A stretch of 64,000 nucleotides of DNA from Arcanobacterium canis. Lineage in GTDB: Bacteria; Actinomycetota; Actinomycetes; Actinomycetales; Actinomycetaceae. Below, one piece after another: positions 1 through 9,218 of this stretch. The notes beneath the pieces were generated by a model, which worked only from the letters and a program-made list of their open reading frames with translations, had not been told where the DNA came from and made no database searches. A program made the translations under genes and the position numbers. The stretch is taken from contig NZ_CP121208.1 in assembly GCF_029625435.1 (NCBI RefSeq), forward strand, positions 1,364,001 through 1,428,000, read 5' to 3'. Each line of letters starts with the position of its first letter. Within the stretch, counting starts at the first letter, position 1.

Positions 1-2
1 AG

Positions 3-452
3 CGTGGCACGTACTCACTCGTGCGTGCCACACTGGTGAAATCCGCCGTGTACCCCGATCCTGCACAGGATCAGGGCCACTTCGAGTGGAACTTCCGTCT
101 CCACCCCGGTGCTAGCGTCCTCGACGCCGTCGCCGATGGCCAAGCACTCAATATTCCGCTGCGCAAGGCGCCCGCCATCGCTGCTCCCTTCACGTGCGAA
201 GGTGCAGTTGTGGAATCAGTCTCGATGGTGCCCGATCAGTCCGGCGATGTTGCGATCCGTCTCTACGAAGCTCAAGGCGCACCCGGCAAAGCACGTCTGA
301 CATGGCCTGACGCCGAAGTGAAAGCAACTGACCTCCTCTACCGTGACAGTGAAAATGCTCCGGCAGTTTCGAGCACCGATGGAGTTCACACCATCGAGCT
401 CTCGCCTTTCCAGATCGTCACCTTGCGAGTGAAGGCAGGAGGGGCAAAGTGA
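3..452 (+). CDS. Alpha-mannosidase, GH38 family, C-terminal fragment
   Basis: The window opens inside this gene; the frame is open from base 3 and stops at 452, so only about 149 C-terminal residues are present. The residues resemble the beta-sandwich end of GH38 alpha-mannosidases: a stretch reading HFEWNFRLHPG, a segment ending in KAPAIAAPF, and a closing strand HTIELSPFQIVTLRVK, the usual last strand of this family. GH38 enzymes hydrolyse alpha-mannosyl linkages of N-glycans. The catalytic domain lies outside the window, so activity cannot be judged. The stop overlaps the GTG start of the next hydrolase by four bases, so the two are co-translated. Family call is from recall of C-terminal sequence only. 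Confidence 0.75.
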   Translation, partial: RGTYSLVRATLVKSAVYPDPAQDQGHFEWNFRLHPGASVLDAVADGQALNIPLRKAPAIAAPFTCEGAVVESVSMVPDQSGDVAIRLYEAQGAPGKARLTWPDAEVKATDLLYRDSENAPAVSSTDGVHTIELSPFQIVTLRVKAGGAK

Positions 453-1621
453 AGTTCGGAGTCAACTACACCCCTAGACGCGGCTGGTTCCACTCCTGGC
501 TTGAGTTCGATGCCAGCGCCGTCGCTGAGGATCTTGACGCAATCGCGTCGCTCGGAATTGACCACATCCGGATTTTCCCTCTGTGGCCAATTCTCCAACC
601 CAATCGCACTCTCATCCGCGAGCGCGCGATCGAGGATGTTGCAACAGTTGTTCGCCTGGCACACGAACGCGGGATGGAAACACTGGTGGACGTCCTAAAC
701 GGTCATCTTTCGTCCTTTGATTACCTCCCATCGTGGGTGAGTGCATGGCATCTGCGCAACATCTTTGCCGATCCAGATGCCATCTCAGGCGAGCGCGAAT
801 TGGTGCGTGCCCTCGCCACCCGCCTTTCCCATGAAGCAGGCGCAATGGGCCTGAGCTTAGGAAACGAATTCATCCAGTTCGCTGCCTCGCGCCATCCTTT
901 CCAGCATCAGATCACCACCGCCCAAGCTCACGCATGGCTGTCTGATTTGCTGACGACGGCGAAGACCGTGTGGCCTTCAGGCACGCACGTTCACACACAT
1001 GACGACGATCTCTGGTTTGATCCCACCCAGCCCTTTGACCCGGCGTCGGCAGTGACGCTCGGCGATCAGACGACTGTCCACTCCTGGGTATTCGGACGTG
1101 TCGGCCCACGATTCGGCGCAGGGGCACCCGAACTCGACTGGTTCTCTCGCTACTTGACAGAACTTGCTGCTGGTTGGTCCGCCGACGTCGAACGACCCGT
1201 GTGGCTACAAGAGATCGGCTCTCCGTCCAACTACGTTCCCCCGCAGGAAGCTGCACGCTTCCTCACCGCCAATGTCGATCGCCTCATGGGTGCTCACGGT
1301 GGCGGAATCTCCCCTCATCTTCGTGCGATCACCTGGTGGTGTTCACACGATGTCTCCCGCTCACTGGCTGACTTCCCTGAGCTGGAGTACACCCTTGGTC
1401 TGTTCGATTCCGATGGCAATCTGAAGCCAATCGGAGCTGCCTATAAATCGGCAATCGAACAGTGGGGTTCCACAGTGCCTCAAGACGTTGTGCGCCCCAC
1501 TCTCGAACTTGAGGTTGCGCCAAACCAGCGCGATCTCACGGATGCTCGCGGCGAGTTTTTCGACTCGTGGATGGCATCCGCACTCAATGGCGATGTTCCG
1601 CGCATCGTAATCACACAGTAG
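449..1621 (+). CDS. GH5-like glycoside hydrolase (candidate mannosidase/mannanase)
   Basis: A 390-residue TIM-barrel glycosidase with no signal peptide, so probably cytoplasmic. It begins MKFGVNYTPRRGWFHSW, a clan-A opening, and carries the two expected acids: Asn139-Glu140 in SLGNEF (acid/base after strand 4) and Glu255 in VWLQEIG (nucleophile after strand 7). GTG start overlaps the mannosidase stop by four bases. Its place between an alpha-mannosidase and a sugar ABC transporter suggests it cleaves a beta-mannoside or the chitobiose-proximal core of an imported N-glycan; that substrate is inference. It could belong to a GH5-related family (for example GH113 or an unassigned clan-A group). 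The stop is 24 bases before the next start. Confidence 0.75.
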   Translation: MKFGVNYTPRRGWFHSWLEFDASAVAEDLDAIASLGIDHIRIFPLWPILQPNRTLIRERAIEDVATVVRLAHERGMETLVDVLNGHLSSFDYLPSWVSAWHLRNIFADPDAISGERELVRALATRLSHEAGAMGLSLGNEFIQFAASRHPFQHQITTAQAHAWLSDLLTTAKTVWPSGTHVHTHDDDLWFDPTQPFDPASAVTLGDQTTVHSWVFGRVGPRFGAGAPELDWFSRYLTELAAGWSADVERPVWLQEIGSPSNYVPPQEAARFLTANVDRLMGAHGGGISPHLRAITWWCSHDVSRSLADFPELEYTLGLFDSDGNLKPIGAAYKSAIEQWGSTVPQDVVRPTLELEVAPNQRDLTDARGEFFDSWMASALNGDVPRIVITQ

Positions 1622-1645
1622 AAAACAATCTTCGAAGGAGAAGAT

Positions 1646-2935
1646 ATGAAGTACACCAAGATGGCTGCCGTCTTCGCTGCGGCAACCCTGTCTCTCGCAG
1701 CCTGCACGGGCGGAACTGCCAATACGTCGTCGAGCGAGAAACCCGCTGCTGAAGGCAAGATTTCTGGAGAAGTCACCTTCCAGACCTGGTCACTCAAGAA
1801 CGACAAGTTCACCCCGTACTTCGAGAAGATCGTGAAGGACTTCGAGAAGCAGTACCCGGATGTCAAGGTCAAGTGGGTTGATCAGCCGGCTGACGGCTAC
1901 GAGGACAAGGTTCTTCAGCAGGCAGAGTCCGGCGAGCTTCCCGACGTTGTGAACCTTCCACCGGAGTACGCTTACTCACTGGCCAAGGCCGGTCAGCTCA
2001 TGAACCTGAAGAAGGAGTCGAAGGTCATCGGCGATTACGTTGACGGTGGCGTTGACGCATACACCTACGATGGGCTGGAAGGTTCGTTCGCATTCCCGTG
2101 GTACCTGGGCACCGAGCTCAACTACTGGAACACCGATCTGTTGAAGAAGGGTGGCGTGGACGCCCCGCCAGCAACCTACGAAGAGAACTGGAAGATCGCC
2201 GGTCAGCTTGCTGAGAAGGGCATCCAGACCATCTCCGATCTCCCGTCGCCCAAAGGTCTGCAGATCATGGTGTCCAACGCTGGTGGTCACTTTGACATCC
2301 TCAAGGACGGCAAGTTCGTCTTCAACACCCCCGAAGCAGTGAAGATCGTTGAGACCTACGCTGATCTGTACAAGAAGGGCGCAATCACCCCTGAAGCACT
2401 TCAGAACGCTGGCACCGCAAACGCCAACGTGAACAACTTCAACAAGGGAACCGTTGCATGGACCACCGCTGGCCCGAACTACATTGACAAGGACGTGGCG
2501 GTCAACGCCCCGACGCTCTTGCCGAAGGTAAAGGTCACCGCAGGTTTCGACAACCCGCCGTTGTTCGTTCAGGGTATTGCGGTTTCCTCGAAGGCCAAGA
2601 ACCCAGCTGCTGCTCTGAAGTTTGCTGAGTTCGTCTCCAACACCGAGAACCAGATCGAGTTCGTCAAGCTCGCTGCCGGCTTCTTCCCAGGCACCAAGGC
2701 GGCAAATGCTGATCCGTCGAAGTTCGCTGAGGCCGCTCAGAACCCGGAGCAGAAGGTTGCCACCGAGCTCGCCGCAAAGCAGATGGATAAGGCCAAGATG
2801 ATCGGCGATCCTCGCTACACCGAAGAGATGGAAACCTTCGCAAAGCAGCAGATTGCACTTGCTGTTAAGGGCCAGATCTCCGCTAAGGACGCCCTCGACA
2901 AGGCTGTCCAGCACGCACAAGATGCACTGAAGTAA
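1646..2935 (+). CDS. Sugar ABC transporter substrate-binding lipoprotein (family 1)
   Basis: A 429-residue extracellular binding protein. A lipoprotein signal peptide ends in the lipobox LAAC with Cys20 as the lipidated residue, followed by a Gly/Thr/Ser-rich linker. The mature protein has the family-1 pattern: GEVTFQTWS, then FEKQYPDVKVKWVDQP, and a later YADLYKKGAITPEA segment. Such proteins capture oligosaccharides at the outer face of the membrane and deliver them to the two permeases encoded immediately downstream. A GAAGGAG ribosome site lies just before the ATG. No ATPase is encoded nearby, which is common for this class because a shared MsiK-type ATPase can serve several transporters. 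Given the flanking hydrolases the ligand is likely a mannose- or GlcNAc-containing glycan (inference). Confidence 0.9.
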   Translation: MKYTKMAAVFAAATLSLAACTGGTANTSSSEKPAAEGKISGEVTFQTWSLKNDKFTPYFEKIVKDFEKQYPDVKVKWVDQPADGYEDKVLQQAESGELPDVVNLPPEYAYSLAKAGQLMNLKKESKVIGDYVDGGVDAYTYDGLEGSFAFPWYLGTELNYWNTDLLKKGGVDAPPATYEENWKIAGQLAEKGIQTISDLPSPKGLQIMVSNAGGHFDILKDGKFVFNTPEAVKIVETYADLYKKGAITPEALQNAGTANANVNNFNKGTVAWTTAGPNYIDKDVAVNAPTLLPKVKVTAGFDNPPLFVQGIAVSSKAKNPAAALKFAEFVSNTENQIEFVKLAAGFFPGTKAANADPSKFAEAAQNPEQKVATELAAKQMDKAKMIGDPRYTEEMETFAKQQIALAVKGQISAKDALDKAVQHAQDALK

Positions 2936-2963
2936 GAAAACACGCGTTGAAGGGGACGAGCAG

Positions 2964-4004
2964 ATGAGAAGACAAAAATGGTACACACCCTACCTTCTGG
3001 TTTTGCCAGGAGTGATCTGGGTATTCGTATTCGCCCTGTGGCCGTTCTTGAACACGGTTGCACTCGCTTTCACGGATGCTCGTCCCCTTCAGCCCGCTAA
3101 TTACGTTGGTCTGGAGAACTTCTTCAAGCTCTTCTCCGACGAACGCTTCACTTACGCGCTCACCACATCACTGGTCTACGTGGTGGTCTGCGTGCCGTTG
3201 CTGACCTTGCTGCCGCTTTTGCTGGCCCTCCTTGTTCACCGCAAGATCCCCGGTATCGGTTTCTTCCGCACCACTTTCTACTTCCCGGTGATTGCCTCGG
3301 CAGTGGTTGTGGCCATCGTGTGGGAGTTCCTGTTTTCCAGCTCGGGCACCATCAACGAGGCGATGAAATTCTTTGGTCTTCTTGACCGTCCCATTGAGTT
3401 CCTTTCTGATCGTTGGTTACTCATCTCGTGTGCCATCGGCCTGACGGTGTGGAAGGGCCTGGGATACTACATGGTGGTCTATCTGGCCGCACTCGGTAGC
3501 GTTGGACGCGAACTTCATGAGGCAGCTGCTCTCGACGGTGCAGGTCGCTGGCGTCGTTTCTGGACCGTCACTGTTCCAGGCGTGCGCGGACCGATGATGC
3601 TGGTTGCTGTTCTGATCTGTGTGGCTGCAATGCGTGTCTTCACCGAGCTTTACATTCTCTCGAACGGATCTGGCGGCCCAGGTGGCCAAGCGATGTCGAT
3701 GGTGATGCTCATTCAATCCATGGGCAAGGGTTTGAACGGCCAGATCGGCTACGCCTCCGCTATCTCTTTAGTGCTCTTCGCACTGACCCTCATCCCGTTG
3801 GCAATCATCGGTTACACCTCAAACCGCGATCTGATCAAGGATGCACGCGCAGCACGCCGCGCGAACAAACAGATCGAGAAGAATGCACTCCGCGCTCGTC
3901 CGGCGTCGGAAACTGCACTTCCCGCATCGATGCAGCACCTCGCCGTTGCCGCCTCGACGTCGGCCTCACGAACCACCGGTAAGCATAAGGAGACCACCAA
4001 ATGA
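2964..4004 (+). CDS. Sugar ABC transporter permease, MalF/UgpA type
   Basis: A 346-residue inner-membrane permease with six predicted segments, starting at LLVLPGVIWVFVFALWPFL. The cytoplasmic EAA loop reads ELHEAAALDGAGRWRRFW, the ATPase contact of MalF-type subunits. The C-terminal tail of about 60 residues is unusually long, charged and Ala-rich, and has no known role. It overlaps the next permease by four bases (ATGA), so the two subunits are translationally coupled. It forms the channel with the MalG-type partner for the substrate delivered by the upstream lipoprotein. Confidence 0.9.
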   Translation: MRRQKWYTPYLLVLPGVIWVFVFALWPFLNTVALAFTDARPLQPANYVGLENFFKLFSDERFTYALTTSLVYVVVCVPLLTLLPLLLALLVHRKIPGIGFFRTTFYFPVIASAVVVAIVWEFLFSSSGTINEAMKFFGLLDRPIEFLSDRWLLISCAIGLTVWKGLGYYMVVYLAALGSVGRELHEAAALDGAGRWRRFWTVTVPGVRGPMMLVAVLICVAAMRVFTELYILSNGSGGPGGQAMSMVMLIQSMGKGLNGQIGYASAISLVLFALTLIPLAIIGYTSNRDLIKDARAARRANKQIEKNALRARPASETALPASMQHLAVAASTSASRTTGKHKETTK

Positions 4005-4942
4005 GCACCGAAATTTCGCAGGCTCCAGAAGCTGTCAAAGTAGTCCAAGCTGAGACGGCTAAGGTAAAAATTCGCAAGGAGCGTCCGTGGCGTGGACACG
4101 GCTCGTCGGACATCATGAAGCCAACGCTTCTCGGGCTCATCGGGAAATACGCCGCCCTCATCTTTATCTTCGTGATCATGGTGTTCCCGTTCGTGTGGCA
4201 GTTGTCAACGTCCTTCAAGGGCGCTACCGAGAATATCTACGACTTCCCGCCGACCTTGTTCCCCGATGCCCCCACACTGGATAACTACCGCACGGTGTTT
4301 AACACGATCCCTGTGTTCTCCTACGCATGGCATTCATTGCTCGTGGGCGTTGGAACAGTGATTTCGAACGTCATTTTTGCAACCCTTGGTGGTTACGCGA
4401 TGGGATGCTTGAAGTTCCGTGGCAAGTCGATCGTCTTCATCATCTTCTTCTCGACTTTGCTCCTCCCCGGTGAGGTGACGCTGACGTCGCAGTACCTGAC
4501 CGTCAAGAGTCTGGGATTAGCCAATACGCTGTGGGGTGTGTTCCTGCCTGGCGCGATTTCAGCAATCAACGTGCTCCTCATGGCCGCTGCCTGCCGAATG
4601 ATTCCTCACGACATCCTCGACGCAGCCACGATGGACGGCGCTAACACCTTCCAGCGCCTTCGCCACATCGTCTGGCCTAATATTCGCGGAATGGTTTCTG
4701 TGGTTGCGCTCTTCGCTTTCATTGGCGCATGGGATGACTTCCTGTGGCCGTTGGTGGTGCTCTCCGATCCGGCGAACTACACCTTGACCGTGGGTATGCA
4801 GTACCTGAATTCGAACTTTGGCGCTAACCCACGCGCAATTGCTGCGGGTACCATGATCGCCCTGGTTCCGATTATCATTCTCTTTGCAGCCCTGCAAAAG
4901 CAGTTCTTCAAAGGCGTTGAGGAAGGTGGCGTGAAGGCATGA
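4001..4942 (+). CDS. Sugar ABC transporter permease, MalG/UgpE type
   Basis: A 313-residue permease with a hydrophilic N-terminal extension of about 45 residues before the first membrane segment (YAALIFIFVIMVFPFVW). The MalG-type start motif is followed by six membrane spans; the EAA loop reads ILDAATMDGANTFQRLRHIVWP. It overlaps the preceding permease by four bases and the following GH20 gene by four bases, so permease-permease-hydrolase form one tightly coupled unit. Partner of the upstream permease; imports the glycan fragments that the cytoplasmic hydrolases then degrade. Confidence 0.9.
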   Translation: MSTEISQAPEAVKVVQAETAKVKIRKERPWRGHGSSDIMKPTLLGLIGKYAALIFIFVIMVFPFVWQLSTSFKGATENIYDFPPTLFPDAPTLDNYRTVFNTIPVFSYAWHSLLVGVGTVISNVIFATLGGYAMGCLKFRGKSIVFIIFFSTLLLPGEVTLTSQYLTVKSLGLANTLWGVFLPGAISAINVLLMAAACRMIPHDILDAATMDGANTFQRLRHIVWPNIRGMVSVVALFAFIGAWDDFLWPLVVLSDPANYTLTVGMQYLNSNFGANPRAIAAGTMIALVPIIILFAALQKQFFKGVEEGGVKA

Positions 4943-6540
4943 GCGTTCCTCCCGCTGGTTCGATCCCCTGGGTCTCTTTGCCCTATCCAAAATTCGAGCC
5001 AGCGGGAGGAGTCTGTCTGCTGCGCGCAGATACCACCTCTGTTGGTTCTCCCGAGGTTGACGAGGCGCGTGAGCCACGCGTTTACGTCACGTCCACCGCA
5101 TCCGAAGCTGGCCGCGAAGTTTCCCGATTGCGTGATGAACTCCGCGACTGTGGCGTGCGAATCGTTGAGACTGCAGTAGAGTCAGACGTGACGATCACGC
5201 TTGACTTGAGCTCGTCTGATCTGAGCAAGGCACAGGACAATCATGAAAATCGTGAATCTGTCCGGATCGAGGTCAGTGCGAATCAGATTCACATCTCCGG
5301 CTCGACTCCTACCGCGCTCTTCCGAGGCACACGCCTTGTGCTCCACAATGTCCATGCGCAAGGAGCGTTGCCGTGTGGCGTTGCCAATGCCCAGCCTCAA
5401 GTTCAAGTGCGCGGCCTGCACGTGGACACTGCACGAAAGTTCTATTCCAGCCAATGGATCGAGAAGCGTCTGTATGAGATGTCTTGGGTGGGGCTCAACA
5501 CTTTCGAATGGCATTTTTCAGAGAATGAAGGGTTCAGAATAGAATCCGAGGCGTTTAGCCAAGTCGTTTCCGAGGACTACATTTCACGCGATGAGGTCGT
5601 TCATCTCCTCGACATTGCCGATGACCTCCACATTGAGGTCATTCCTTCCCTGGATATGCCCGGACACCTACGCCAGGTTCTGGCACACTTCCCCGATTTT
5701 CAGCTTCCGCCTGCACAGCTTGCCCCAGAAAGCGAGCCTCTCGCGATTCCCGATACTGGTCATGCTCTGAATATCACACGGCCTGAGACTGTGGAATTTG
5801 CGATGCGTCTCATCGACGATTTCGCGCCTTTATTTGCCCGTTGCCACAGGTGGAACTTAGGCGGCGACGAGTTCGTTGATTTTGCTCGTATCGACGACTA
5901 TCCCTGCCTTGCCGACGCCGCCCGAGACCGTTTCGGAGATCATGCGAACGGCTTTGACCTGCTCACAGATTTCATTAACCAGATCGCTGCCCATGTAATT
6001 GAACTCGGGTTCGAGCCGCTGGTGTGGAATGATGGACAGCTTCGTGGACACGTTGTCAAGTGTGATCCGCGTGTGACCCTGACATGGTGGACAAACTGGC
6101 ACAAGGATATGGTTCCGTTACGTGTAGCAATCGATGAGGGCTACCGGGTTATCAATTTCAACGATTCGCTTTTCTACTATGTTCTCGGTGAAAACGCTGG
6201 ATATCTCCATCCGACACCTCAAAGAATCTGGGCTGCGAACTGGCATCCTGGGCTCTTCCCCAATCTTCCGCCAGCAGCAGTGAGCAAAGAGATGGCTCTC
6301 GAACACTCAGATCCGACTCGTCAAGAACTTCTGACTTACCCCAAGGAATTGCTCGGATCGATGTACTCGATCTGGTCCGACAAGGCTGATGCTGAAACCG
6401 CGAGCGACGTTGCACGGCTTGCTTTACCTGGACTTCAGGCGATGGCTGAACGAGCATGGAACGGCGGAAGCACGCTCTCACTCGACGAATTCGCTGCTCT
6501 CTGCCATAAGATCGGCACACCGCTGGTCACTGCCTCGTGA
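4939..6540 (+). CDS. Beta-N-acetylhexosaminidase, GH20 family
   Basis: A 533-residue GH20 enzyme. Residues about 1-155 form the family's N-terminal alpha/beta domain; the catalytic barrel starts at VQVRGLHVDTARKFYS. The catalytic pair is Asp310-Glu311 in NLGGDEF, and the substrate-assisted mechanism also fits TLTWWTNWHKD downstream. It releases terminal GlcNAc or GalNAc from glycans. No signal peptide is visible, so it probably acts on imported oligosaccharides. It starts with ATG inside the stop of the MalG-type permease and is the last gene of the operon; a 13-bp hairpin follows within 15 bases. Confidence 0.9.
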   Translation: MSVPPAGSIPWVSLPYPKFEPAGGVCLLRADTTSVGSPEVDEAREPRVYVTSTASEAGREVSRLRDELRDCGVRIVETAVESDVTITLDLSSSDLSKAQDNHENRESVRIEVSANQIHISGSTPTALFRGTRLVLHNVHAQGALPCGVANAQPQVQVRGLHVDTARKFYSSQWIEKRLYEMSWVGLNTFEWHFSENEGFRIESEAFSQVVSEDYISRDEVVHLLDIADDLHIEVIPSLDMPGHLRQVLAHFPDFQLPPAQLAPESEPLAIPDTGHALNITRPETVEFAMRLIDDFAPLFARCHRWNLGGDEFVDFARIDDYPCLADAARDRFGDHANGFDLLTDFINQIAAHVIELGFEPLVWNDGQLRGHVVKCDPRVTLTWWTNWHKDMVPLRVAIDEGYRVINFNDSLFYYVLGENAGYLHPTPQRIWAANWHPGLFPNLPPAAVSKEMALEHSDPTRQELLTYPKELLGSMYSIWSDKADAETASDVARLALPGLQAMAERAWNGGSTLSLDEFAALCHKIGTPLVTAS

Positions 6541-6550
6541 TTGACGCGGT

Positions 6551-6585
6551 AACAAAGCGCGCGGCTTCCAGTCGCGCGCTTTGTT
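6551..6585 (+). terminator. Terminator of the glycan operon
   Basis: A perfect 13-bp inverted repeat (6551-6563 with 6573-6585) separated by 9 bases. The 3' arm itself ends in TTTGTT. It begins 11 bases after the GH20 stop codon. Confidence 0.75.
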
Positions 6586-6632
6586 GTGCGGAGAATAGTG
6601 CGGTCCTCACCCAACACATTTATCCTTGAAGG

Positions 6633-9218
6633 GTGAATTTCTTTGCGCCCGTGAACTCCCGATTGCTTCTCCCCCGACGCTGGTGGAGTTCTTGTGCGTT
6701 CGCAGTGTTTTCAGTCATGCTCTTGCTCATGCTGGCAATCTCTCCAGCTCTGGCCGAACCTCCCACTTCCCCCGACCCCTCGGCGTCGCCACGCACGCCA
6801 GCGTCGGCAAACCGACCGGCGACGAATGAGCACCAGCACGTCCTCGTTCTCCTCACAAGCGGATTGAGCTGGCAATACATCAATTCCACTGACACACCAC
6901 ACCTCGCCCAGTGGGCCGATGCGGGCACAATGTTCAATATGGTTCCCCCGGATGTGCGCGAATGGGGATGCCCGGAGGATGTGAGTCTGGCACTGAGCAC
7001 CGGCACGCTACTGAGCAAAACCTCAATCAACCACAACGCCGGTTGCTCGATTCAACGCATGTTCGACGGCGCCCCCCTGCCCCTGTGGCAAGATGCAGAT
7101 TTCAGCGCGATCATCGACACTCTCGGCTCAGCACATAAAATTGGCGCACTTTCACAGGTCCTGCGCGAACACCATATTGATTCGCGCGCTATTGGAGCAC
7201 AGGCTGGCGCCCTCTTAGTCACCCCAGATGGCTTAGCACCCAAAGGTTTCGCATCCGAGCGAGTCAGCAACAAAGTCCTCAGCTCACGCGTTGCCGATGC
7301 AGCACGGACGTTTTCGCTCACCGTCGCTGACGTCACGGGTGCAAATTTCTCCGCCGACCCAGAGCGCTCCCGCATCTCGCCTCTCACGCTCCCCACACTG
7401 ACAAAACCTGACCTTCAGCCGCCCACTGACTTCCCGATTCTCATGCCTACCGATTACTACCGCGACGTCGCCGCACGCAATAGTGCCGAGCGCGCTGAAG
7501 CTGTGATGTCGAAAGTTCCTGCGGGCACGAAAGTGTATTTCCTCTCGTTGCAGACGTTGGCGGCAACGGAAGTTTTTCAGCCCGGGTTCGTTTCGTCCGG
7601 CCCTGGTGCGCCGCAGCCCGACGCCGGTAAACTCGGCGGGCGCGGTCTGGGGTGGTCACCTCAGGTTCGCCAACACGGCAACATCCACTATTCGTCGATT
7701 GTGCCCTCGATCCTGGCCGATTTCGGAATCGATGTGCTCGATGCAAAACCGGCACCAAAACCCGCAGGCGCTTCAGTAGATATATCCACATCGGCGCAAA
7801 CAGGGCAGACCGATGCGCACTCCCTCACGTTAGATGACCTGGTCCAGGCTGGAAAGAATGTTGACCCGCTGACGTCGTTGCGGGCAAGCGCGATGACGAC
7901 ACTCGCCACGAGCACAAGCGGCGAAGCACGCGCAGATGAACTCGCAAGTTCGGCGCGCAAAGCCTCAGTCATCGTGCCTGTGAGAGGGGCTTTCGTTTCT
8001 GCACTCACGCAGTACACAATCACCTATATTCTGATTGCCACACTGATCCTCGCAGCCGTCGTTCGCCCAAAACTTGGAGAACAACACGGCCTTCGTCATA
8101 TCACCCGCTATGCTCGAACCGCTCTTGGCCTGCGTAGTGTCCGCCTCCTCCTGGCACTCGCAGGCCTGTGGATCAGCGCAATCCCAGCGGCGGCGCTGAT
8201 CAACACGTGGGCCTGGCCGTGGTGGATGAGTGGGTCTCCTCGATATGCGATGTTCGTAGGAACATATCTCGTGGCAGGCGCGCTAGCTGGCTTTGCCTTG
8301 GTGAGTGCCCGCTGGCACTCGGTAGCGCCGCTGGTGGTAATCGGCACAGTCACAGCCACCGCTATCTTGACTGATGTCGCAACCGGATCACGCAACATCG
8401 CAGACTCCCCCATCGGCTTCAATACCTTGGTGGGAGCTCGGTTCTACGGCTTGGGTAATGAAGCGTTCTCTTTTGAGTCCACCGGGCTTCTTCTCGCGCT
8501 TGGCGGGTTCCTCAGTTGGGCGTCGTCGGCGCGTCAGGGCACGCGCCACCGCACTGTTCCCTGGTGGGCACTCACACTCTGCGCACTGATCGGAACCGTC
8601 GGGATCATGGTCGGCGTATGGCCCACGCTCGGCGCCGACTTCGGTGGAGCAATTGCTCTCATGCCTGCGCTCGTTATCCTCTTGCTACTCGCGTCAGGCA
8701 AAACAATACGTCTTCGCTTTGTTGCCTTTCTTGGCATCGGCGGACTGGCTCTATCAATGGGAATCGCACTACTCGACTGGCTTCGTCCTGCCGCAAGCCG
8801 CACGCATCTGGGGAACTTTGTTCAGGCAATGATCGACGGCGATGCATGGACTATCGTGTGGCGAAAGTTGAGTGTCAATCTTCAGCTCCTCGTCAGTTTG
8901 AGCCACCGATGGATTGTTCTCGCGGGTGTCATCTTCCTCTGTGCAGTGGTCTGGCCCTGGATTACAGCACGCTATGCGAATGAGCTCAGCGCTGCGTCAC
9001 CTTCCACCCCCAACGACACCACCCTCAGTCGTCGGTCAAGACTGGCAGCGGTCATTCGCCAACCACTGGGATACACGCTTGCCGCAGTGTTGGCTTGCAC
9101 GGTGATTGCATTTGCTGTCAACGATTCAGGAATCGTGTTACCTGGTTCCACATTCCAAGTGCTCATGCCCGCGCTGGCAGCAACGATTTTCCTTGCTACG
9201 TCTACTCGCGCCCAGTAG
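6633..9218 (+). CDS. Large membrane protein with alkaline-phosphatase-like ectodomain
   Basis: An 861-residue protein of unknown function. Residues about 1-40 contain a signal-anchor (MLLLMLAISPALA), then a Pro/Ser-rich linker. Residues about 70-400 look like the alkaline-phosphatase/sulfatase fold: a first strand HVLVLLTSGLSW, the hallmark DTPHLAQWADAGTMF, and SLALSTGTLL, but the metal-binding Asp expected after the first strand is replaced by Thr-Ser. From about residue 455 there are roughly ten membrane segments, with the conserved-looking motifs GARFYGLGNEAFSF and WPTLGADFGGA. Similar two-part proteins occur in many Gram-positives without an assigned role; an envelope function is inference. 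The GTG start follows GAAGG closely. The stop abuts the stop of the convergent regulator gene at 9219. Confidence 0.7.
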   Translation: MNFFAPVNSRLLLPRRWWSSCAFAVFSVMLLLMLAISPALAEPPTSPDPSASPRTPASANRPATNEHQHVLVLLTSGLSWQYINSTDTPHLAQWADAGTMFNMVPPDVREWGCPEDVSLALSTGTLLSKTSINHNAGCSIQRMFDGAPLPLWQDADFSAIIDTLGSAHKIGALSQVLREHHIDSRAIGAQAGALLVTPDGLAPKGFASERVSNKVLSSRVADAARTFSLTVADVTGANFSADPERSRISPLTLPTLTKPDLQPPTDFPILMPTDYYRDVAARNSAERAEAVMSKVPAGTKVYFLSLQTLAATEVFQPGFVSSGPGAPQPDAGKLGGRGLGWSPQVRQHGNIHYSSIVPSILADFGIDVLDAKPAPKPAGASVDISTSAQTGQTDAHSLTLDDLVQAGKNVDPLTSLRASAMTTLATSTSGEARADELASSARKASVIVPVRGAFVSALTQYTITYILIATLILAAVVRPKLGEQHGLRHITRYARTALGLRSVRLLLALAGLWISAIPAAALINTWAWPWWMSGSPRYAMFVGTYLVAGALAGFALVSARWHSVAPLVVIGTVTATAILTDVATGSRNIADSPIGFNTLVGARFYGLGNEAFSFESTGLLLALGGFLSWASSARQGTRHRTVPWWALTLCALIGTVGIMVGVWPTLGADFGGAIALMPALVILLLLASGKTIRLRFVAFLGIGGLALSMGIALLDWLRPAASRTHLGNFVQAMIDGDAWTIVWRKLSVNLQLLVSLSHRWIVLAGVIFLCAVVWPWITARYANELSAASPSTPNDTTLSRRSRLAAVIRQPLGYTLAAVLACTVIAFAVNDSGIVLPGSTFQVLMPALAATIFLATSTRAQ

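Noticed and set aside
1976-2986. 336-codon minus-strand frame opposite the sugar-binding lipoprotein
   Set aside because: It is antisense to a well-supported gene whose codon bias leaves the reverse frame open; no homology or ribosome site.
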